In this document: piece after piece, positions 9,027-18,348 of the stretch
How positions within the stretch are numbered: position 1 is the first letter of the stretch
How the letters are laid out: each line of letters opens with the position of its first letter
Source of the DNA: Candidatus Agathobaculum merdipullorum
GTDB taxonomy: Bacteria > Bacillota > Clostridia > Oscillospirales > Butyricicoccaceae
Direction: 5' to 3'
NCBI GenBank assembly: GCA_019115185.1
Contig: DXDZ01000008.1
Location: 1 to 64,000 of the forward strand
DNA length: 64,000 nt
Translations under genes and position numbers: made by a program
The notes under the pieces: generated by a model
The model's database searches: none
The model's input: the letters and a program-made list of their open reading frames with translations, nothing else
Told to the model about the DNA's origin: nothing

Positions 9027-10201
9027 CAATGGTGGAACAGGCGCATGCCGGTAAACGCCATCACGATGCCGTATTTGTTGGCGGTTTCGATCACGTTATC
9101 GTCGCGGATCGAGCCGCCCGGCTGCACAATATACTGCACGCCCGACTTGCGCGCGCGCTCAACGTTATCACCAAACGGGAAGAACGCATCCGAACCGACG
9201 GTCACGCCCGTGTTTTTCGCAATCCACGCCTTCTTTTCCTCGGCGGTCAGCACTTCCGGCTTGACCTTAAAGGTATTCTGCCAAACGCCGTCCGCCAGCA
9301 CATCCTCGTACTCGTCCGATATATATACATCGATCGCGTTATCGCGGTCAGGACGGCGGATGCCGTCCACAAACTGCAAGCCCAGCACCTTGGGATGCTG
9401 CCGCAGGAACCAGTTGTCCGCCTTATTGCCCGCCAGTCGCGTGCAGTGGATACGGCTCTGCTGGCCTGCGCCTACACCGATGGTCATGCCATCCTTGACA
9501 TAGCAAACCGAGTTGGACTGCGTGTACTTGAGCGTAATGAGCGATAGGATCATATCGTGCTTAGCACTCTCGGGCAGTTCCTTGTTATCGGTAACGATAT
9601 TGTTCAGCAATGCTTCGCTGATCTCATAATCGTTATAACCCTGCTCAAAGCGAATGCCGAAAATATCGCGCTGCTCGATCGGCTTCGGCACATAGTCCGG
9701 ATCGATCTTGACCACGTTGTAGCTACCCTTGCGCTTGGTTTTGAGGATTTCGAGCGCCTCATCCGTATAGCCCGGCGCAATGATGCCGTCGGACACCTCA
9801 TGCGCGAGATACGCCGCGGTATCCGCATCGCACACATCGGAGAGCGCCGCCCAGTCGCCGTAAGAGCACAGGCGGTCTGCACCACGCGCACGGATATAGG
9901 CGCACGCGATGGGCGACAGCTCGTGGTCGGCCTCGACGAAGTACATCTGCTTCTCAACATCGGTCAGCGGCTTACCAAGCGCCGCGCCCGCAGGAGACAC
10001 ATGCTTGAAGGAAGCCGCAGCAGGCATACCAGTCGCCTTTTTCAGCGCCTTGACCAGCTGCCACGAGTTAAATGCGTCGCAAAAGTTGATATACCCCGGC
10101 TTGCCGTTCAAGACCTCGATGGGCAACTCGCCCTCGGTCATAAAGATGCGCGCCGGCTTCTGATTGGGGTTACAGCCGTATTTGAGTGCCAGCTCCTTCA
10201 T
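9026..10201 (-). CDS. stand-alone AICAR formyltransferase (PurH C-terminal-type, no IMP cyclohydrolase domain)
   Basis: MKELALKYGCNPNQKPARIFM..., AAASFKHVSPAGAALG, SNSVCYVKDGMTIGVGAGQQSRIHCTRLAG, SDAFFPFGDNVERARKSGVQYIVQPGGSIRDDNVI. Confidence 0.93.
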   Translation of the reverse strand: MKELALKYGCNPNQKPARIFMTEGELPIEVLNGKPGYINFCDAFNSWQLVKALKKATGMPAAASFKHVSPAGAALGKPLTDVEKQMYFVEADHELSPIACAYIRARGADRLCSYGDWAALSDVCDADTAAYLAHEVSDGIIAPGYTDEALEILKTKRKGSYNVVKIDPDYVPKPIEQRDIFGIRFEQGYNDYEISEALLNNIVTDNKELPESAKHDMILSLITLKYTQSNSVCYVKDGMTIGVGAGQQSRIHCTRLAGNKADNWFLRQHPKVLGLQFVDGIRRPDRDNAIDVYISDEYEDVLADGVWQNTFKVKPEVLTAEEKKAWIAKNTGVTVGSDAFFPFGDNVERARKSGVQYIVQPGGSIRDDNVIETANKYGIVMAFTGMRLFHH

Positions 10202-10923
10202 GCGTTCTTGCCCTCCTCGTGCTTATTGCGAATCTCCTGCCAATATGCACCGGTTTCAAGATCGATGTAGCGCACAAACAGTGCCACCTTGTTCTGCTCA
10301 TTCATGCTCGACCAAAGCATTTCGGTGAACTGCTTGATGGGCTTTTCGATGCGGATGCACTTTGGCTCACCGCGGAACGGCGGCAGCGGGTCGCCGTCAC
10401 ACTGGTAGGTATGGATGAAGTGGCCCAGACCCGGTACCGGCTTGTCATATTCATAGAAAAAGCGCTTGTTAGAGGTGCGGTCGGACGTAAAGTTCTTGAG
10501 GATGGACAGGCTGTAAGAGCCATCCTCATTGATGACGCCCGAAATGCGCGAGGTGTAGTTAGGCGCATCCGGCTCAAACTGACGGGTGCGAAGCGCATCG
10601 ATATAGCTCTTGCCCTGCTTCAGGTACTCGCAGATCGTGTCGGTCTGGTCGCCGTTGGTGACAACCAGCTTGCCTTCACACTGGCGTACCGGATGGTAAA
10701 TAATCAGCGAGGGGTCGGTCATCTTGGACGGATCATAAGCCTGCGTGCAGATGCCGTCCTCGGTCTCCACAAACACACGGTTGCGGCTGTTCTCCGAACG
10801 GCCCATGATGAAATACGCCACCACATTCTGCTTGTTATCCAGCGTGCGGCCAAAGATGATGCCGCGACCCGGATACGCATTGCTCATCAGCTCGTTGCTG
10901 ATATTGAACACATTCTTGCTCAT
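10198..10923 (-). CDS. PurO-like (archaeal-type) IMP cyclohydrolase
   Basis: MSKNVFNISNELMSNAYPGRGIIFGRTLDNKQNVVAYFIMGRSENSRNRVF resembles the IMP_cyclohyd/PurO family; ATGA overlap with the AICAR formyltransferase. Confidence 0.85.
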   Translation of the reverse strand: MSKNVFNISNELMSNAYPGRGIIFGRTLDNKQNVVAYFIMGRSENSRNRVFVETEDGICTQAYDPSKMTDPSLIIYHPVRQCEGKLVVTNGDQTDTICEYLKQGKSYIDALRTRQFEPDAPNYTSRISGVINEDGSYSLSILKNFTSDRTSNKRFFYEYDKPVPGLGHFIHTYQCDGDPLPPFRGEPKCIRIEKPIKQFTEMLWSSMNEQNKVALFVRYIDLETGAYWQEIRNKHEEGKNA

Positions 10924-10940
10924 AACGCTTTCCTTCCTCC

Positions 10941-11564
10941 TTACTTTCTGGCGACCCATGCGCCGTGAACGCTCAGGCGTCCTGCGCAAAAGTCGCTGAC
11001 GGCCTGCGGCAGAAGAATCCACTCGGCCTCACGCATCACACGTTTCTGCAGCGTCTCCGCTGTGTCTCCTTCCTCCACTTCGACCGCTTTTTGTGCAATG
11101 ATTGCGCCACCGTCCACCACTTCAGAGACAAAATGGACAGTCGCGCCAGTCACCTTCACCCCTTTGGCGAGAGCGGCCTCATGCACGCGCAGGCCGTAAT
11201 ACCCTGCCCCGCAAAACGACGGGATCAGCGACGGATGCACATTGATGATGCGGTTTTCGTAGCGGCTACAAAAGCTGTCCGGCAGCACGGTCATAAAGCC
11301 CGCCAGCACGATCAGCCCGATCTCGTATTCCTCCAAAAGCGCGGTCAGCGCCGCATCGTAATCCTCCGCACTGTCAAAATCGCGGCGGCGCAGCACAGCA
11401 GACGGAATAGAAGCCTTCGCCGCACGTTCGAGTGCAAACGCCTCCGGATTGGAGGAAATCACCAGCCGGATGCTGCCGTTTTCGATCTTGCCTGCGGCCT
11501 GCGCGTCGATCAGCGCCTGCAAATTCGTGCCGCCGCCCGAAACCAAAACTGCGATGTTCGTCAT
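10941..11564 (-). CDS. purN: phosphoribosylglycinamide formyltransferase
   Basis: MTNIAVLVSGGGTNLQALIDA, LAGFMTVLP, NVHPSLIPSF, GATVHFVSEVVDGGAIIAQ. Confidence 0.96.
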   Translation of the reverse strand: MTNIAVLVSGGGTNLQALIDAQAAGKIENGSIRLVISSNPEAFALERAAKASIPSAVLRRRDFDSAEDYDAALTALLEEYEIGLIVLAGFMTVLPDSFCSRYENRIINVHPSLIPSFCGAGYYGLRVHEAALAKGVKVTGATVHFVSEVVDGGAIIAQKAVEVEEGDTAETLQKRVMREAEWILLPQAVSDFCAGRLSVHGAWVARK

Positions 11565-11582
11565 AACTGATTCTCCACTCTT

Positions 11583-12620
11583 TTACTCGAGCACAACGCC
11601 CTTTTCACCAGAGACGCACTCGCCAATGACGTATGCCTTCTCGCCCGCAGCCGAAATTGCGGCTATCGCGCGGGAAGCGTCCTCCGCCGCGACGGCAAGC
11701 ACCAGGCCCGCGCCCATGTTGAAGGTGTTGTACATATCGCGCTCCGGGATCTTGCCGGTCTTGGCAATCAGATCGAACACCGGCGGCACCGGCATTGCGC
11801 TCTTTTCAATCTTCGCATAGATGCCCTCCGGCAGCATGCGCGGCACATTCTCATAGAAGCCGCCGCCCGTGATGTGGCTGATGCCCTTAACCTCGACCTT
11901 GCCCATCAGGCCCTGAATGGCCTTGACGTAAATCTTGGTCGGGGTGAGCAGCTCCTCACCCAGCGTCTTGCCGAACTCGTCAATGTAGCGGCGCACAGAC
12001 TTTTCATTGATGCCCAGCGTCTTGCGCACCAGAGAATAGCCGTTGGAGTGCACACCCGAAGAAGCAACGCCAATCAGCGCGTCGCCCGGGCGGATGTTCG
12101 TGCCGTCGATCATCTTCTCTTTATCGACCATACCGACCGAGAAGCCCGCCATATCGTACTCGTCTTCGGGATAAAAGCCGGGCATTTCAGCGGTCTCGCC
12201 GCCGATCAGCGCGCAGCCTGCCTGACGGCAGCCCTCCGCGATACCGGAAACCATCTGCGCGATCTTGGCCGGGTGATTCTTGCCGACCGCAATGTAATCG
12301 AGGAAAAACAGCGGCTGCGCACCGCAGCAGGCAATATCGTTGACGCACATCGCTACGCAGTCGATGCCGACCGTGTCGTGCTTATCCATCAAAAAGGCCA
12401 GCTTGAGCTTAGTGCCCACGCCGTCCGTACCGGAAACCAGAATGGGATCAGCCATGCCCTTAAAGTCCGGACGGAACAGGCCGCCGAAGCCGCCGAGCGT
12501 ACCCATAACGCCCTTGGTAAAGGTCGATTCGACCATCGGCTTCATCAGCTTGACCGCCTCATAGCCGGCGGTTACGTCTACACCGGCTGCCTTGTAGCTT
12601 TCAGAACGGCTCTCACTCAT
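11583..12620 (-). CDS. purM: phosphoribosylformylglycinamidine cyclo-ligase
   Basis: [66 protein letters not shown]. Confidence 0.97.
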   Translation of the reverse strand: MSESRSESYKAAGVDVTAGYEAVKLMKPMVESTFTKGVMGTLGGFGGLFRPDFKGMADPILVSGTDGVGTKLKLAFLMDKHDTVGIDCVAMCVNDIACCGAQPLFFLDYIAVGKNHPAKIAQMVSGIAEGCRQAGCALIGGETAEMPGFYPEDEYDMAGFSVGMVDKEKMIDGTNIRPGDALIGVASSGVHSNGYSLVRKTLGINEKSVRRYIDEFGKTLGEELLTPTKIYVKAIQGLMGKVEVKGISHITGGGFYENVPRMLPEGIYAKIEKSAMPVPPVFDLIAKTGKIPERDMYNTFNMGAGLVLAVAAEDASRAIAAISAAGEKAYVIGECVSGEKGVVLE

Positions 12621-12656
12621 AGTAATACTCCTTCGTCGTTTTTTGAACGGAACGGC

Positions 12657-14078
12657 TTATTCCTTGCCGTTCCAGCAATAGGTACAAACCTTGTCGCGGT
12701 CCAGTCCGATGGCCTCCAGCAGGCCGTCAAGCGACTGATAGCCCAACGAACTGAAACCAAACTTTTCGCAAATGGTTTTCAGCATGCACTGGCCGCGCTC
12801 GGTGTTGGCATCCGCATATTCTTCCAGATGCTTCTGGCCCTCGTCGCCCTCCAGCTCCTGCACAATGCGGCGGGCAAGCAGCTCCATCTCGGAATTCGAG
12901 GAGGAAAAGTTCAGATACTTGCAGCCGTACATAATCGGCGGGCAGGCCGAGCGCATATGCACTTCCTTCGCGCCCGACTCATACAGAAATTCCACCGTCT
13001 CGCGCAGCTGTGTACCGCGCACGATGGAATCGTCCACAAACAGCAGCTTTTTGCCCTCGATCAGTTCAGGCACCGGGATCTGCTTCATCTTGGCAACCTG
13101 ATTGCGGACCTTCTGATTGGCCGGCATGAACGAACGCGGCCAAGTCGGCGTATATTTCACGAACGGACGGGCAAACGGCTTGCCGCATTCGTTGGCGTAG
13201 CCGATCGCGTGCGGCACGCCAGAATCCGGCACGCCTGCGATGTAGTCCACATCTCCGGCAAGGCCGCGCTTCTGATCGTCCTGCGCCATGATTGCGCCGT
13301 TGCGATAGCGCATAACCTCGACGTTGACGCCTTCATAGTTGGAATTGGGGTAGCCGTAATAAGTCCACAGGAAAGAGCAGATCTTCATCTCCTTGCCCGC
13401 GGGCGAGAGCGTTTCAAAACCCTCCTCGGTGACTTTAACGATCTCACGCGGCCCCAGCTCATAGGCATCCTCGTAGCCGAGCTTGTGGTACGCAAAGGAC
13501 TCAAACGAAACGCAGCAGCCGTCCTCATTCCGGCCGATCAGCACCGGCAAGCGGCCCAATCGGTCGCGCGCGGCGATGATACCGTCTTTGGTCAGCACCA
13601 GCACGGTCAGCGAGCCGTCGATCAGCTCCTGCGCATGCAGAATACCGGAAACCAAATCGTCCTTCTGGTTGATGAGCGCCGCGGCCAACTCAGTGGAGTT
13701 GACCTTGCCCGAGCTCATCGCCATGAACTGATGACCATGGTCGGAAAAATAACGGGAAACCAGTTCTTCCGCATTGTTGATGATGCCGACCGTAGTCAGC
13801 GCGTACAGGCCAAGGTGCGAGCGCACAAGCAGCGGCTGCGGATCGGTGTCGCTGATGCAGCCGATGCCGCTGCAACCGGAAAAGTCCGGCAGATCTTTCT
13901 CAAACTTGGTACGGAACGGGGTGTTTTCGATGCTGTGGATCTGACGCTGGAAGCCGCGTTCCTTGTCATACAGAATCATGCCGCCGCGGCGTGTACCCAG
14001 ATGCGAGTGATAGTCCACACCGAAGAAAATATCCAGCACGCAATCCTGCTTGGAGACTACGCCGAAAAATCCTCCCAT
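12657..14078 (-). CDS. amidophosphoribosyltransferase paralog lacking the N-terminal Cys nucleophile
   Basis: PurF-like throughout (YIAGVPDSGVPHAIGYA, LLFVDDSIVRGTQLRETVEFL) but begins MGGFFGVVSKQ where canonical mature PurF begins CGVFGI. Confidence 0.88.
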   Translation of the reverse strand: MGGFFGVVSKQDCVLDIFFGVDYHSHLGTRRGGMILYDKERGFQRQIHSIENTPFRTKFEKDLPDFSGCSGIGCISDTDPQPLLVRSHLGLYALTTVGIINNAEELVSRYFSDHGHQFMAMSSGKVNSTELAAALINQKDDLVSGILHAQELIDGSLTVLVLTKDGIIAARDRLGRLPVLIGRNEDGCCVSFESFAYHKLGYEDAYELGPREIVKVTEEGFETLSPAGKEMKICSFLWTYYGYPNSNYEGVNVEVMRYRNGAIMAQDDQKRGLAGDVDYIAGVPDSGVPHAIGYANECGKPFARPFVKYTPTWPRSFMPANQKVRNQVAKMKQIPVPELIEGKKLLFVDDSIVRGTQLRETVEFLYESGAKEVHMRSACPPIMYGCKYLNFSSSNSEMELLARRIVQELEGDEGQKHLEEYADANTERGQCMLKTICEKFGFSSLGYQSLDGLLEAIGLDRDKVCTYCWNGKE

Positions 14079-14081
14079 TTG

Positions 14082-15557
14082 TTACTCCTTGTCTTTATTC
14101 CCGCTGAGCGGGATTTCGTTTTCAAACATATTCTTTTCCGCCTGTTCGGGCACCGGAATCGGATATTCGCCCGAGAAGCAGGCGTCACAAAAGCCCAGTT
14201 TACAACCGACCGCAATCTTGCGCGCCGCTTCGAGCGACAGGAAGCCCAAGCTGTCCACGCCGATGATCTCGCGCATTTCCTCGACCGTGCGGCCATGCGC
14301 CAAAAGCTGGCTGCGCTCCGGGATATCGGTGCCAAAGAAGCACGGGTGACGGAACGGCGGCGCGGAGATACGCATGTGCACCTCGGCCGCGCCCGCGTCG
14401 CGCAGCAGCTTCACCAGCCGCGCACAGGTCGTGCCGCGCACGATCGAATCGTCAACCATAATCACGCGCTTGCCCTCGACCGCCGTGCGCAGGGCATTGA
14501 GCTTTAAGCGCACCGAGCGCTCGCGCTTATCCTGCCCCGGCTGGATAAATGTACGGGCGATATAGCGGTTTTTAATCAGGCCCACGCCATATGGAATGCC
14601 GGAAAACTTCGCATAACCGATCGCGGCGGGGATACCGGAATCCGGCACGCCGATGACCACATCCGCGCCGACCGGATGCTCGATGGACAGGTACTTGCCG
14701 GCTTCCTGACGCGCCAGCTCAACGCTGGCGCCGTCGATGATCGAGTCCGGACGAGCAAAGTAGATATACTCGAACACACAGGCTGTGCTCTTGCACTGCA
14801 CATCGCAGTGCATCGAGCGCAGCTCGCCGTTTTCGACCACACAGACCTCGCCAGGCTCTACGTCTCGGACAAAAGTCGCGCCCAGCGCGTCGAGCGCGCA
14901 GGTCTCGGAAGCGAAGATATACGCGCCGTCCAACAGACCGATGCACAGCGGGCGGAACCCATGCGGGTCGCGCGCCGCAATCAGTTTACGCGGGCTCATC
15001 ACAACGAGCGAATATGCGCCCTCGATGATGCCCATGGTGTTTTTGACCGCCTCTTCGATGCTGCCGCACTTGAGGCGCTCGTTGACGATGGTGTACACCA
15101 ACACCTCGGTATCGTTCGAGGAGCGGAAAATGCCGCCGTTCAACTCAATGCGGCGACGCAGTTCGCCCGCGTTGACCAGATTACCATTGTGTGCTACGGC
15201 AAGGTTGCCCTTGACGTGCGTAATAGCGATCGGCTGCGCGTTTTCGCGCGACTGCTTACCGGTCGTCGAATAGCGAACGTGACCGACCGCCATCGATCCG
15301 GGCATGCTGTCCAGAATTTGCTGGTTGAACACCTGACTGACCAAGCCAACGTCCTTGTGGCAACGGATAACGCCGCGATTGTTGACCGCGATGCCCGCCG
15401 CCTCCTGTCCGCGGTGCTGAAGTGCAAACAGCGCAACATATGCTTCGTGCGCGGCCGCAATCTCCTTGCCCTCGGGTGCGGCGATGCCGAATACGCCGCA
15501 CTCCTCGTGTACCTTGTCAAATGGGGTTTTGCTTTGCTTTAGAATACGATATTTCAT
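14082..15557 (-). CDS. purF: amidophosphoribosyltransferase (canonical)
   Basis: Propeptide then EECGVFGIAAPEGKE; ALQHRGQEAAGI; VIMVDDSIVRGTTCARLV. Confidence 0.97.
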   Translation of the reverse strand: MKYRILKQSKTPFDKVHEECGVFGIAAPEGKEIAAAHEAYVALFALQHRGQEAAGIAVNNRGVIRCHKDVGLVSQVFNQQILDSMPGSMAVGHVRYSTTGKQSRENAQPIAITHVKGNLAVAHNGNLVNAGELRRRIELNGGIFRSSNDTEVLVYTIVNERLKCGSIEEAVKNTMGIIEGAYSLVVMSPRKLIAARDPHGFRPLCIGLLDGAYIFASETCALDALGATFVRDVEPGEVCVVENGELRSMHCDVQCKSTACVFEYIYFARPDSIIDGASVELARQEAGKYLSIEHPVGADVVIGVPDSGIPAAIGYAKFSGIPYGVGLIKNRYIARTFIQPGQDKRERSVRLKLNALRTAVEGKRVIMVDDSIVRGTTCARLVKLLRDAGAAEVHMRISAPPFRHPCFFGTDIPERSQLLAHGRTVEEMREIIGVDSLGFLSLEAARKIAVGCKLGFCDACFSGEYPIPVPEQAEKNMFENEIPLSGNKDKE

Positions 15558-15582
15558 GGATTTGCCTTTTCTGCCGGGGGTG

Positions 15583-16299
15583 TTACTTGCTCATCACGCG
15601 CTTCATGATTTCCTGGTACGCTTCTTCTACGCCGCCCAGATCACGACGGAAGCGGTCCTTATCCAGCTTTTCGCCGGTGGTCTTGTCCCACAGGCGGCAG
15701 GTGTCCGGGCTGATTTCGTCAGCCAGCACGATGGTACCGTCCGCGGTCTTGCCGAACTCGAGCTTAAAGTCAACAAGCGTGACGTTGAGCGTATCAAAAT
15801 ACTGCTTCATCACTTCGTTGACCTTGAAGGCCATGGACTTAATCTGCTCGATTTCCTCGCGGGTGGCGAGCTTGAGAGCAATTGCGTGGTAAGCGTTCAT
15901 GAGCGGGTCGCCCAGATCGTCGTTTTTGTAGGAGAATTCGATGGTCGGCTCGTCAAACACGATGCCTTCGTTTACGCCGTAACGCTTGGCAAACGAACAG
16001 GCCGAGATATTGCGGATGATGACTTCGAGCGGTACGATGGACACCTTCTTCACCACGGTTTCGCGGTCGGAAAGCTGCTCGACGAAATGCGTCGGCACGC
16101 CCTGCTGCTCAAGCAGCTGGAACATATGATTGCTCATCACGTTGTTGATGACGCCCTTGCCGGCAATCGTACCCTTCTTTTCGCCGTTGAACGCAGTCGC
16201 GTCATCCTTGTAGTCCACGATCACCAGATTCGCGTCGTCGGTTGCAAAAACCTTCTTAGCCTTGCCTTCGTAGAGCTGTTCTTTCTTTTCCATGTCCAT
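15583..16299 (-). CDS. purC: phosphoribosylaminoimidazole-succinocarboxamide synthase
   Basis: [68 protein letters not shown]. Confidence 0.97.
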   Translation of the reverse strand: MDMEKKEQLYEGKAKKVFATDDANLVIVDYKDDATAFNGEKKGTIAGKGVINNVMSNHMFQLLEQQGVPTHFVEQLSDRETVVKKVSIVPLEVIIRNISACSFAKRYGVNEGIVFDEPTIEFSYKNDDLGDPLMNAYHAIALKLATREEIEQIKSMAFKVNEVMKQYFDTLNVTLVDFKLEFGKTADGTIVLADEISPDTCRLWDKTTGEKLDKDRFRRDLGGVEEAYQEIMKRVMSK

Positions 16300-16401
16300 A
16301 TTCCTCCATTTATATGTGTAATTTAAAACAAACGGTTTTGTTTTGGGTTTTACCCGACCGGCGCAATGGTCACGCCCGCCGCGCCTTTACCCTATTTCAA
16401 T

Positions 16402-16893
16402 TTAGGCAAACTGTGCCTTGATTTTTTCGTCCTTGGCCATGACTTCGCTTGCCATGTCCGCCTTGAACTGCGCGAGCTTGTCCGCAAGCGCGTCGTCCGA
16501 CAGTGCGATCATCTGCGCGGCAAGGATGGCAGCGTTGTCCGCGCCGTCGATTGCCACCGTCGCCACCGGGATGCCCTTGGGCATCTGCACGATAGAGAGC
16601 AGGCTGTCCATGCCGCCCATTACGCTCGTGCCCATCGGCACGCCGATCACCGGCAGAGTCGTGTTGGCCGCCAGCACGCCGCCCAGATGGGCCGCCTTGC
16701 CTGCCGCCGCGATGATGACACCAAAGCCGTCGTCCTTTGCGTTTTTAGCCAGCTGCTCCGCCACCGCCGGCGTGCGGTGTGCAGAGCAAATGCGCACTTC
16801 GGTCGGGATATCAAACGATTTCAGGCGATCAATGCACTTTTCCATCACCTTCAGGTCGCTGTCTGAGCCCATGATGACCAGAACTTTTTTCAT
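16402..16893 (-). CDS. purE: N5-carboxyaminoimidazole ribonucleotide mutase
   Basis: KKVLVIMGSDSDLKVMEKC, RICSAHRTPA, IIAAAGKAAHLGGVLAANTTLPVIGVPM. ATG 16893 with GAGGAGG SD. Confidence 0.97.
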   Translation of the reverse strand: MKKVLVIMGSDSDLKVMEKCIDRLKSFDIPTEVRICSAHRTPAVAEQLAKNAKDDGFGVIIAAAGKAAHLGGVLAANTTLPVIGVPMGTSVMGGMDSLLSIVQMPKGIPVATVAIDGADNAAILAAQMIALSDDALADKLAQFKADMASEVMAKDEKIKAQFA

Positions 16894-16907
16894 CTGCAAT
16901 TCCTCCT

Positions 16908-16945
16908 CAAAAAAACAAATGAGGACACGGATATACCCGTGTCCT
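16908..16945 (-). terminator. intrinsic terminator/attenuator in the purE leader
   Basis: Minus strand AGGACACGG-GTATAT-CCGTGTCCT followed by CATTTGTTTTTTT, about 15 nt upstream of the purE start. Confidence 0.8.
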
Positions 16946-16953
16946 GTATGTGC

Positions 16954-17037
16954 TCAATATGCTGCACCAATGCCCGAAATTATGCACGAATGCCCGGACA
17001 TTTCCGCTGTTTGCATCAAGAAAACACTGCCGGTCAT
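16954..17037 (-). CDS. candidate leader peptide (27 aa) in the purE leader
   Basis: ATG preceded by AAAGAGGTG; encodes MTGSVFLMQTAEMSGHSCIISGIGAAY and stops 8 nt before the terminator stem. Confidence 0.45.
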   Translation of the reverse strand: MTGSVFLMQTAEMSGHSCIISGIGAAY

Positions 17038-17081
17038 ATGCGCACCTCTTTCTCTCAGGCGGTCGGTGAAGATACACTATT

Positions 17082-17110
17082 ATTTTATCGAATACCGCTG
17101 TGCATTGCAA
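17082..17110 (-). promoter_or_regulatory. sigmaA-type promoter of the pur operon
   Basis: TTGCAA (17110-17105) - 17 bp - TAAAAT (17087-17082) on the minus strand. Confidence 0.7.
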
Positions 17111-17169
17111 GCATTTTACATGGTTTTTTCGTCTTTTGTGCAAATGCCCAAAGATATCCGTCCCGCGCG

Positions 17170-18348
17170 TCAGCTTTCGTGCAGAACGCCCCCCGCGTAC
17201 AGCACTTGCTCCATCTGATGCACGCGCTCGGTCCACGAGCATTGCGCACCATATTCCAGACGCTTGCGCACCTTTTCCGGGTCGTTTTCCGCCGCGGCAG
17301 CGTCACACAGCTGGAGAAATTCGTCCGCATTGTGCGCAATATAGACTACGTCCTTGAAGTCCTCCACCTGCAGCGGCTCGCGCGTCGAAACGACCGGCTT
17401 GCCGGTGGCAAGGTATTCATAGAACTTGAGCGGCGACACATCCTTGCTCAGCGCACCTGCGCGGAACACGTTCAGGCATACATCCACCTGCGCAAGGTAC
17501 GCAGGCAACTCGGGCTGCGGCACCAAACCGTGAAACACGATGTTCGGGTACTGCTGCAAATGCGTCAAATCCACGCCCGGCAGCGTACGGCCAATGAGGA
17601 AAATCGTCGCGTCCGGCCGCTCCTTTGCCAGCTTTTCGATCAGCGCATAGTCAATGCACTCCTGCAGCATGCCGACAAAGCCGAACACCGGGTGCTTGAG
17701 CTCTTTCATATCCGCCGGGCACGGCAGCGTGTCCTTTTCCTTCTGCACACGCGAAAAAATCTCATACGCTGCGCCGTTCGGAATCATTTTGGTCGTGGGA
17801 TTGATCTTTTCGAGCGTTTCCGCCAGACCGACTGCGGTGGCAAAAACCTGATCGGCGGGCTTTGCCAGATCACGCTCCATTTGATCGACCACTGCCGGGT
17901 TGATATGGCCCTTGTAGGCCGAATGGCGGTCTACACAGTCATACACGAGCGCACGATGCGGCACATGCTCGACAATATCGCACGAGGACGGTGAATAGCA
18001 CCACAGCACGGTCTCGTCCCCAAAGCCATGCTCGCGCATTTTTTTGCGCACAAAGGCCGCCTGCCGCTTCTGGTTGATTTTGTTGACCCAGCGGAACTTG
18101 TTGAAAAACGGCAGCACGGGCGGCAGCGCATACACCGTGATATTTTCGTGTCCCTCGACCTTTTCTCCCGGCTGCTTATACTTATTGATATAGGCAGACG
18201 CTTTTTTGTCTTTGAGCGGCGCAATCAACGACACCGGAGGGTCGAAATACAGCACCTCGCTGTTCCGCAGACGGCTCATTACGTTCTGCTTGCGCGTGGG
18301 CAGCGGGTGATAATTGGTGGTTGAAAGGCAAACGACATGATTTTTCAT
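17170..18348 (-). CDS. glycosyltransferase family 1-type protein (TuaH-like)
   Basis: MKNHVVCLSTTNYHPLPTRKQNVMSRL, DCVDRHSAYKG, HPVFGFVGMLQECIDYALIEKLAK, PLKFYEYLATGKPVVST. Confidence 0.85.
   Translation of the reverse strand: MKNHVVCLSTTNYHPLPTRKQNVMSRLRNSEVLYFDPPVSLIAPLKDKKASAYINKYKQPGEKVEGHENITVYALPPVLPFFNKFRWVNKINQKRQAAFVRKKMREHGFGDETVLWCYSPSSCDIVEHVPHRALVYDCVDRHSAYKGHINPAVVDQMERDLAKPADQVFATAVGLAETLEKINPTTKMIPNGAAYEIFSRVQKEKDTLPCPADMKELKHPVFGFVGMLQECIDYALIEKLAKERPDATIFLIGRTLPGVDLTHLQQYPNIVFHGLVPQPELPAYLAQVDVCLNVFRAGALSKDVSPLKFYEYLATGKPVVSTREPLQVEDFKDVVYIAHNADEFLQLCDAAAAENDPEKVRKRLEYGAQCSWTERVHQMEQVLYAGGVLHES

Noticed and set aside
11874-14507. 877-aa ORF on the plus strand opposite purM and purF genes
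   Set aside because: Antisense shadow of conserved purine genes; composition rich in His/Arg/Gln typical of spurious frames.
16900-17080. Guanine, ZTP (pfl) or THF riboswitch in the purE leader
   Set aside because: I looked for the conserved cores (e.g. CCGTAAA/CTACC of purine riboswitch, ZTP CCGCCTGGGC) and did not find them by eye. Covariance search still needed.
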